This document shows positions 44,194 to 49,110 of a stretch of 49,110 bases of DNA, piece after piece. Under the pieces are notes generated by a model. It made no database searches, had not been told where the DNA came from, and saw nothing but the letters and a program-made list of their open reading frames with translations. The first letter of the stretch is position 1. The number at the start of each line of letters is the position of its first letter. The stretch spans positions 1 to 49,110 of the forward strand of contig CAMAVA010000006.1 of the NCBI GenBank assembly GCA_945861515.1. Direction: 5' to 3'. Position numbers and translations under genes: made by a program. This stretch comes from Brevundimonas vancanneytii (GTDB taxonomy: Bacteria; Pseudomonadota; Alphaproteobacteria; Caulobacterales; Caulobacteraceae).

Positions 44194-44955
44194 GTGGACG
44201 GGATACTTGCGGTTTTTGCGGATCCGGCGGCCTGGGCGGCCCTGATCACCCTTGTGGTCATGGAGGTGGTCCTGGGGATCGACAACCTGATCTTTATCTC
44301 GATCCTTTCCAACAAACTGCCCGAGGCCAATCGCCAGAAGGTGCGCCGGATCGGCATCAGCCTGGCCCTGATCATGCGGCTGATCCTGTTGTCGACCATC
44401 GCCTGGATCGTCAGCCTGACCCAGGCGGCCTTCACGCTCTTTGGCAATGAATTCTCCTGGAAAGACCTGATCCTGATCGCCGGTGGCCTGTTCCTGGTCT
44501 GGAAGGCGACCAAGGAAATCCACCACACCATGGATCCGGCCCCGTCCAACGACATCATGGACAAGGACGTGGTGATCAACAGCGTCGGCGCGGCCATTGT
44601 CCAGATCATCATTCTGGACCTGGTCTTCTCCATCGACTCCATCCTGACCGCCGTGGGCATGACAGAACATCTGCCGATCATGGTGGTGGCGGTGCTGGTC
44701 GCCGTGGCGGTCATGCTGCTGGCCGCCGACCCGCTGGCCAACTTCATCAACAAGAACCCGACCGTGGTCATGCTGGCCCTGGGCTTCCTGCTGATGATCG
44801 GCATGGTGCTGATCGCCGACGGCTTCGGGGTCCATGTGCCCAAGGGCTATATCTATGCGGCCATGGCCTTCTCGGCCGGGGTCGAGGCCTTGAACATGCT
44901 GGCCCGGGCCCGGAACAAGTCCGGCGCGGCCACAGCGGACAAGACGTTGCATTGA
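44194..44955 (+). CDS. TerC-family membrane protein (probable metal exporter)
   Basis: A 253-residue inner-membrane protein with about seven helices. The paired acidic helix motifs of TerC are present: [16 protein letters not shown] near 22-37 and [16 protein letters not shown] near 143-158, with [20 protein letters not shown]-like C-terminal residues. TerC-family proteins are linked to Mn2+ efflux and metalation of exported enzymes. The start is GTG with a strong AGGGAGG site. It is a separate transcription unit between the acyltransferase and cysQ. Confidence 0.9.
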   Translation: MDGILAVFADPAAWAALITLVVMEVVLGIDNLIFISILSNKLPEANRQKVRRIGISLALIMRLILLSTIAWIVSLTQAAFTLFGNEFSWKDLILIAGGLFLVWKATKEIHHTMDPAPSNDIMDKDVVINSVGAAIVQIIILDLVFSIDSILTAVGMTEHLPIMVVAVLVAVAVMLLAADPLANFINKNPTVVMLALGFLLMIGMVLIADGFGVHVPKGYIYAAMAFSAGVEALNMLARARNKSGAATADKTLH

Positions 44956-45004
44956 GAATGGACGGCGGCGGGCCCGAGGACTGCCGGGACCGCCGCCAGA
45001 CTTT

Positions 45005-45784
45005 CTATTTCCCGCCGCGCGCCACGAACCAGCCGTTCAGGAAGCGCTTGTCGGCCTTGGCGTAGTCGAAGGCCTCGCCTTCGGGGGTAAGAACCGTTCC
45101 GCCGGCCGCTTCCAGCACCGCCTGGGCGGCGCAGATGTCCCATTCGCTGGTCGGTCCATGGCGGGGATAGATGTCGGCGGTCCCTTCGGCGACGCGGCAG
45201 AGCTTGACCGAGGAGTCCAGGGCAAGCGTGCTGCTGAAGCCATAGGTCTCGGCCAGCTTGCGGACGCTCTCTTCCTTTTCTGTATGGCTGATCATGCCGA
45301 TGGCCGAGCCTTGTGGCCAGGGGCGGACCTGGCAGGGGACGGGTGCGCCGCCCTTGACCCGCTTCAGGGCGCCGGTCGGGCTGGTGTACCAGGTCTCTCC
45401 CGAAGCCGGGGCGCAGACGGCGCCGGCGATCGGCCGGCGGTCCTGGACCAGGCCGATATTGACCGTCCAGCTGGGATCGCCCCGGACAAAGGCCTTGGTG
45501 CCGTCCACCGGATCGACCAGGAAGAACCGGGCGCCGATGTCGTCCGGGGTGCCGTACTGGCTGGCATGTTCCTCGGCAATGATCGGCACATCCGGGAACA
45601 GTTCAGCCAGACGCCGGGTGATCAGCACCTCGCCCTGGCGATCGGCCTCGGTCACCGGGCTGTTGTCAGCCTTGGACTCCACGGCGATGGCTGCGCTCCA
45701 CAGCGGCAGGATCAGACGTCCGGCTTCCTCCACGATCTCGGCCAGGATTTCACCGATGTCCCGGGTCTCAGTCGCCTGCGTCAC
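45005..45784 (-). CDS. cysQ: 3'(2'),5'-bisphosphate nucleotidase CysQ
   Basis: A 259-residue member of the inositol-monophosphatase fold that clears 3'-phosphoadenosine 5'-phosphate from sulfate assimilation. Metal-binding residues lie in SPVTEADRQGE, IIAEEH, FLVDPVDGTKAFVRG (the DPxDGTxxF motif) and TSEWDICAAQAVLEAAGG. The GTG at 45784 is the likely start, with AGGAGAG six bases upstream. It diverges from chpT across 235 bases. Sulfonation by the sulfotransferase-like gene at 47977 would release the same by-product, a possible functional link. Confidence 0.92.
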   Translation of the reverse strand: MTQATETRDIGEILAEIVEEAGRLILPLWSAAIAVESKADNSPVTEADRQGEVLITRRLAELFPDVPIIAEEHASQYGTPDDIGARFFLVDPVDGTKAFVRGDPSWTVNIGLVQDRRPIAGAVCAPASGETWYTSPTGALKRVKGGAPVPCQVRPWPQGSAIGMISHTEKEESVRKLAETYGFSSTLALDSSVKLCRVAEGTADIYPRHGPTSEWDICAAQAVLEAAGGTVLTPEGEAFDYAKADKRFLNGWFVARGGK

Positions 45785-46019
45785 GCCGTCTCTCCTTCAT
45801 GGTTCCTGGTTCGATCCTCCGCCACCGGACGACCGGCTCACAGGCGCCTGTCGCACCCGAATGAGCGTTCAATCGGCGGCACCTGTAGGGATTGGAAGAC
45901 CGTTGCGCCAATTCTTTTGCCGGTTCGCAGGCCCGTTTCCGCCGAATCGGGCGCCCTTGCGGCAGACCAAGGACAGGCAGGCGTTGGCGACGCCGACAAA
46001 TCACCGCAAGATTCCGCCC

Positions 46020-46697
46020 ATGACCGACATTCAGACAGCCTCTTCCCCCGAGCCTGATTCCGCCCCCGTATTCGACCCTGTGGACCTGGCGGCCCAGCTG
46101 GCCGCCCGCCTCTGTCATGACTTCATCAGTCCGGCCAGCGCCATCGTTTCGGGCCTGGACCTGCTGGACGATCCTTCCGCCCAGGACATGCGCGAGGACG
46201 CCATGGCCCTGATCGCCCAGAGCGCCCGCAAGCTGGCCAGCCTCCTGGCCTTCTGCCGGGCGGCTTTCGGATCGGCCTCGACCACGGAAGTCTTCGACAG
46301 CCGCGAACTGGAGACCCTGACCAGCGGCGTCTTCGCCGGCATGAAGCCCGCCCTGACCTGGGCCGTCACGCCCGCATCCCTGAGCAAACCCGCGGCGCGC
46401 GCCACTCTCAACCTGGCCCAGATCGCCGGAACCGCCCTGCCTTCGGGGGGAACCGTCACGGTCCGCGCTGTCGAGTCCGCCGACCGGGTCGCCGTCAGCA
46501 TCGAGGCCCAGGGCCCGCGCATCCGGCTCAAGCCGGAAGTCGCCGGCGGCCTGACCGGAGCCCCCAAGGGAGACGCCATGGGCGGCGCCTGGATCCAGGC
46601 CTTCTATGTCCACAGTCTCGTGAAACAGGCCGGCGGACAGGTGGCCGTCGATGTCAGGGACGAATCCCTGACCCTGGCGGTCTGGGTTCCGGTCTGA
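46020..46697 (+). CDS. chpT: Histidine phosphotransferase ChpT
   Basis: A 225-residue cytoplasmic phosphotransferase of the CckA-ChpT-CtrA/CpdR relay that drives the Caulobacter cell cycle. The phosphorylated His is H33 in LAARLCHDFISPASAIVSGL, the position known in C. crescentus ChpT. The N-terminal helical hairpin dimerises (LLDDPSAQDMREDAMALIAQ), and the C-terminal part is a degenerate HATPase fold (GGAWIQAFYVHSLVKQAGG). The ATG at 46020 fits the known length; the long open frame upstream is non-coding. Two GANTC sites (45944-45948, 46010-46014) lie upstream and one at 46696-46700. Confidence 0.93.
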   Translation: MTDIQTASSPEPDSAPVFDPVDLAAQLAARLCHDFISPASAIVSGLDLLDDPSAQDMREDAMALIAQSARKLASLLAFCRAAFGSASTTEVFDSRELETLTSGVFAGMKPALTWAVTPASLSKPAARATLNLAQIAGTALPSGGTVTVRAVESADRVAVSIEAQGPRIRLKPEVAGGLTGAPKGDAMGGAWIQAFYVHSLVKQAGGQVAVDVRDESLTLAVWVPV

Positions 46698-46790
46698 CTC
46701 TGTTAATTTTCTCGAGGATCGAGGCGGAGCGATACCCTCTCTTAACCGACAGGGCGCAGAACCGTGGCTTAGGGTAAGGAGCCGCGCGTC

Positions 46791-47156
46791 TTGAAGACCT
46801 GCCTTGTCGTCGATGACAGCCGGGTGATCCGCAAGGTGGCCCGCCGCATACTGGAAGACCTTGGCTTCGAGATCGCCGAGGCTGCCGATGGCATGGAGGC
46901 CCTGGCCTGGTGCCGTGCGGCCATGCCAGACGCCATCCTGCTGGACTGGAACATGCCGATGATGAACGGCGTGGACTTCCTGCGTCAGCTTCGTCTGGAG
47001 CCGCTAGGTCAGGGTCCACGCGTCGTCTTCTGTTCGGTGGAGTCCGAGCCGGACCGGATCCGCGAGGCCCTGGACGCCGGGGCGGCGGAATACATCATGA
47101 AGCCGTTTGACGGCGACATCATCGGCGCCAAGTTCGCCGAGGCAGGCCTGCTGTGA
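46791..47156 (+). CDS. Single-domain response regulator (CheY-like), TTG start
   Basis: A 121-residue receiver with no output domain. Acidic pocket D8/D9, phosphoacceptor D52 in ILLDWNMPMMNGVDF, S82 in the usual Thr position and K104 in YIMKPFDGD are all present. The TTG at 46791 (MKTCLVVDDS) has TAAGGA about 11 bases upstream. Its stop overlaps the cheR start by three bases. It lies right behind chpT, so it could be a phosphoacceptor from ChpT or part of a chemotaxis-like branch; sequence alone does not decide. Confidence 0.9.
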   Translation: MKTCLVVDDSRVIRKVARRILEDLGFEIAEAADGMEALAWCRAAMPDAILLDWNMPMMNGVDFLRQLRLEPLGQGPRVVFCSVESEPDRIREALDAGAAEYIMKPFDGDIIGAKFAEAGLL

Positions 47157-47980
47157 ACCCCGCCGACATAGAACTTTTCGTCGCCCTGGCCCGGGCCCGG
47201 GCCGGTCTGAAGGTCGATCCGGCCAAGACCTATCTGATCGAGAGCCGGCTGGCGCCCCTGGCGCGGCGCGAAGGCTTTGCCGGGATCGCCGAACTGGCCG
47301 CCGCCCTGCGGGCCAATAGAGATGACAAGCTGATCTGGGCTGTGGTGGAGGCCCTGGCCCTGGGCGAGACGGACTTCTTTCGCGACAGGACGGTCTTTGA
47401 CACCTTTCGCACGGAAATCCTGCCCACCCTGGCCCGGCTGCGCGGCGCGGCCCCCATCAAGGTCTGGAGCTGCGCCTGTTCCTCCGGCCAGGAGGCCTAC
47501 AGCCTGGCCATGATCGCCGAGGAGGCCGTCGGCCTGCTGCCGGGCGCCCAGGTCGAGATCTATGGCTCGGACATTTCCGAGCGGGCGCTGGAAAAGGCCC
47601 AGTCGGGCCTCTACACCCAGTTCGAAGTGCAGCGCGGTCTGCCGATCCGGCGACTGCTGGAACATTTCGACAAGGTCGAGGACAACTGGCGCCTCACCCC
47701 GCGCATCCGCCAGCGGGTGCGCTGGCGCCGGGTCAATCTGGTGGGCGACATGACCGCCATGGGCCAGTTTGACGTCATTTTCTGCCGCTATGTCCTGGCC
47801 AGCATGGACGTCCCCTATCGCCGCCGGGTGCTGGAGGCCCTGTCGGGCTTGCTGCCGCCTGACGGTTTGCTGGTGCTGGGGCCTCAGGAAACCGCCGAGA
47901 CCATCACCCAGGCCCTGCAGCCGGTGCCGGGACGGGCCGGGATCTATGTCCGTAATCCTGCCTTCCGCGCAGCGGCTTGA
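47153..47980 (+). CDS. cheR: CheR-type protein glutamate methyltransferase
   Basis: A 275-residue SAM-dependent methyltransferase that modifies chemoreceptors. The N-terminal helical domain (about 1-70) leads to LALGETDFFRDRTVFDTFR, a CheR hallmark. The SAM site is VWSCACSSGQEAYSLAMIAE, then IYGSDISERALEKAQSGLYT and FDVIFCRYVLASMDVPYRRR (beta-subdomain and catalytic region). The GTG start sits in the response regulator stop. With the receptor-tail pentapeptide DWTEF at the left edge of the window, this enzyme may have local targets, though the two are 47 kb apart. Confidence 0.92.
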   Translation: MNPADIELFVALARARAGLKVDPAKTYLIESRLAPLARREGFAGIAELAAALRANRDDKLIWAVVEALALGETDFFRDRTVFDTFRTEILPTLARLRGAAPIKVWSCACSSGQEAYSLAMIAEEAVGLLPGAQVEIYGSDISERALEKAQSGLYTQFEVQRGLPIRRLLEHFDKVEDNWRLTPRIRQRVRWRRVNLVGDMTAMGQFDVIFCRYVLASMDVPYRRRVLEALSGLLPPDGLLVLGPQETAETITQALQPVPGRAGIYVRNPAFRAAA

Positions 47981-48762
47981 GCCCGGACAGGCCACCCTTC
48001 CTGATCCATGCCATCCGCATCCCCAAGAGCGGATCCACCAGCCTCACCCGCATGCTGGCCGAGGCCTTTTCAGGTCGCGGCCGGCACTATCTGCCCGACA
48101 CCTTGCGCCGGGAGGCGGCCATCAGCCGCTGGCAAGCCTTTCGCCTCTGGCGCTCCCAGACCCAGAACCTTAGTGCAAAGCTGGGAGTCCTGTCCTTGAC
48201 TGCGGCCCTGAGCAGGATCGAGACCACCGCCCTGGACGGCGACCTGATCACCGGCGGCCACAGCGACCAGGCCACGGTTCAGGCCGGGCTGAAACGTCCC
48301 GTGCGGTTCATCACCCTGCTGCGAGATCCCGCCCGCCGGGCCCTGTCTGACTACAACTATGCCCGGGCCGGTCATCTGAAGAAAAAGCCCTGGCAGCGGT
48401 TTGACGCCCACCTCCTGTCAAGGGCGGCAGCCCGCTACGATTTTGCCGGCTTCCTGGACTTTCAGCTGGACCGACCCGAGGTGTTTGGCGACATCGCCTG
48501 CGCCTATGTCGGCTGGCGTCCCGGCGAGGACCTGGAGCGCCACCTTGGCGCCAGCCTCTGGGATTGGGCCACCCTGGAACAGCCGGACGGCCTGGCGGCC
48601 CGCCTGTCGGAAAAACTCGGCCGCGCCGTCACCTTCGGCCGCCACAACGCCACCGACCGGTTTGCCGCCGAGACCATCACCGCCGCCGACCAGGCCCGTA
48701 TCGAGCGGCTCTATGGGCGGGACTATGAGCTCCATTCCCGCTGCCAGGCCGACAACGGCTGA
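47977..48762 (+). CDS. Sulfotransferase-like protein
   Basis: A 261-residue protein. The N-terminal HAIRIPKSGSTSLTRMLAEA (about 11-30) is the 5'-phosphosulfate loop of PAPS-dependent sulfotransferases, and RFITLLRDPARRALSDYNYA (about 108-127) is the 3'-phosphate-binding segment. The middle and C-terminal parts (VGWRPGEDLERHLGASLWDW, FGRHNATDRF) fit the Sulfotransfer_2-like group. The TTG start shares bases with the cheR stop. A carbohydrate or surface acceptor is probable, but none is known. This is the last gene of the chpT operon. Confidence 0.78.
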   Translation: MSPDRPPFLIHAIRIPKSGSTSLTRMLAEAFSGRGRHYLPDTLRREAAISRWQAFRLWRSQTQNLSAKLGVLSLTAALSRIETTALDGDLITGGHSDQATVQAGLKRPVRFITLLRDPARRALSDYNYARAGHLKKKPWQRFDAHLLSRAAARYDFAGFLDFQLDRPEVFGDIACAYVGWRPGEDLERHLGASLWDWATLEQPDGLAARLSEKLGRAVTFGRHNATDRFAAETITAADQARIERLYGRDYELHSRCQADNG

Positions 48763-48829
48763 GCCGGCCGGAGGCTGGACTTGGACGCCAACCGGGCGCA
48801 GCCTTGCAGAAACCGGAGGAGAAACCGAC

Positions 48830-49110
48830 ATGGCGCGACCCCTGACAGGACTGCTGGCCGCCGCCCTTCTGCTGACCGCCGGGCCTGTCCTGGCCCAGGA
48901 CGGCGACGTCGGCGAGATCGTCGTCACGGCCTCGCGCATCGAGGAATTCGACGCCGCCCGAACCCCGGCCATTGTCCTGCGAAAGCGGGCGGACAACCTG
49001 ATCATCCTGATCAATGTCGTCTGCGACACCCGCGACCCGGGCCAGCGGCGGTCGGAGCTCAAGACCACCCTCCGCAGCCTGATCCAGGCGGCGGCCAAGG
49101 ACCCGGCCAT
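48830..49110 (+). CDS. Secreted protein with TonB-box-like start, cut by the window end
   Basis: The gene starts at ATG 48830 behind GGAGGA (48815-48820) and is open to the window end (93 codons). It begins with a signal peptide (MARPLTGLLAAALLLTAGPV then LAQ, cut about residue 23), followed by DGDVGEIVVTASRIEEFDAA, which mimics a TonB box. The sequence then turns to PAIVLRKRADNLIILINVVC and DTRDPGQRRSELKTTLRSLI, which is not a receptor plug. It is probably a periplasmic or surface protein with mixed strand/helix structure. The remainder is outside the window. Confidence 0.7.
   Translation, partial: MARPLTGLLAAALLLTAGPVLAQDGDVGEIVVTASRIEEFDAARTPAIVLRKRADNLIILINVVCDTRDPGQRRSELKTTLRSLIQAAAKDPA

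Noticed and set aside
45258-46019. Long N-terminal extension of chpT
   Set aside because: It runs antisense through cysQ and has no ChpT similarity; the ATG at 46020 puts the active His at position 33.

Overview
The window is high-GC DNA, densely packed with genes whose codons mostly end in G or C. It looks like a chromosomal segment of an alphaproteobacterium, most likely of the family Caulobacteraceae (Caulobacter/Phenylobacterium type). The evidence is: a histidine phosphotransferase matching ChpT, with its His at residue 33; a split succinyl-CoA synthetase / 2-oxoglutarate dehydrogenase block in the order sucC-x-sucD-sucA-sucB-x-lpd; a TonB-dependent receptor with a Caulobacter-style signal peptide and TonB box; and palindromic intergenic repeats of the AGAGCATG...CATGCTCT type known from alphaproteobacteria. 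Genus and species cannot be fixed from the sequence alone. No rRNA, tRNA, CRISPR array, prophage or transposase was seen.

Layout. 1-600: the tail of a chemoreceptor and cheW. 635-4040: ilvE on the minus strand, a long inverted repeat, and an OmpR/EnvZ-type two-component pair. 4055-9656: a TetR regulator, an LpxH-like phosphoesterase with a GT4 glycosyltransferase, a two-helix membrane protein, a ligase-associated exonuclease, two overlapping hotdog thioesterases and a tiny DUF2256 zinc-ribbon gene. 9657-13600: small genes (a 36-residue membrane peptide, GNAT, an orphan MNT nucleotidyltransferase), an AT-rich island of about 0.9 kb with one secreted protein, and a divergent LytTR regulator / DUF2306 membrane protein pair. 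13600-18183: TetR, TonB-dependent receptor and MFS transporter, which look like a regulated uptake unit. 18302-28172: the TCA-cycle block, with two unrecognised proteins inserted (one secreted, one membrane) and a possible membrane-anchoring extension on lpd. 28243-32928: an esterase, then a minus-strand phnCDE operon followed by a PstS-like binding protein. 33201-36179: ornithine decarboxylase, a deoxyhypusine-synthase-like protein (probably homospermidine synthesis) and a lipoprotein. 36236-39575: a Zur-like regulator, a double-hotdog thioesterase, an alpha/beta hydrolase and a dienoyl-CoA-isomerase-like crotonase. 39593-45784: pentapeptide-repeat protein, CorA, a CHAP-domain protein, an acyltransferase, TerC and CysQ. 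46020-49110: chpT, a single-domain response regulator, cheR and a sulfotransferase-like gene in a tight operon, then a truncated secreted protein.

How the genes work together. The sucCDAB-lpd block covers 2-oxoglutarate to succinate in the TCA cycle. The phn/pst-like operon imports phosphorus compounds without a nearby C-P lyase. The odc and speY-like genes would form a polyamine branch. The chpT cluster joins the CckA-ChpT-CtrA phosphorelay to chemotaxis-like proteins.

Main oddities: a composite double-palindrome repeat present three times, one copy providing most of a gene's stop codon; a secreted protein translationally coupled between sucC and sucD; a possible in-frame membrane extension on dihydrolipoamide dehydrogenase; an orphan minimal nucleotidyltransferase beside the AT-rich island; and a secreted protein at the right edge with a TonB-box-like start but no receptor plug. 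I found no clear new multi-gene defence or mobile system.
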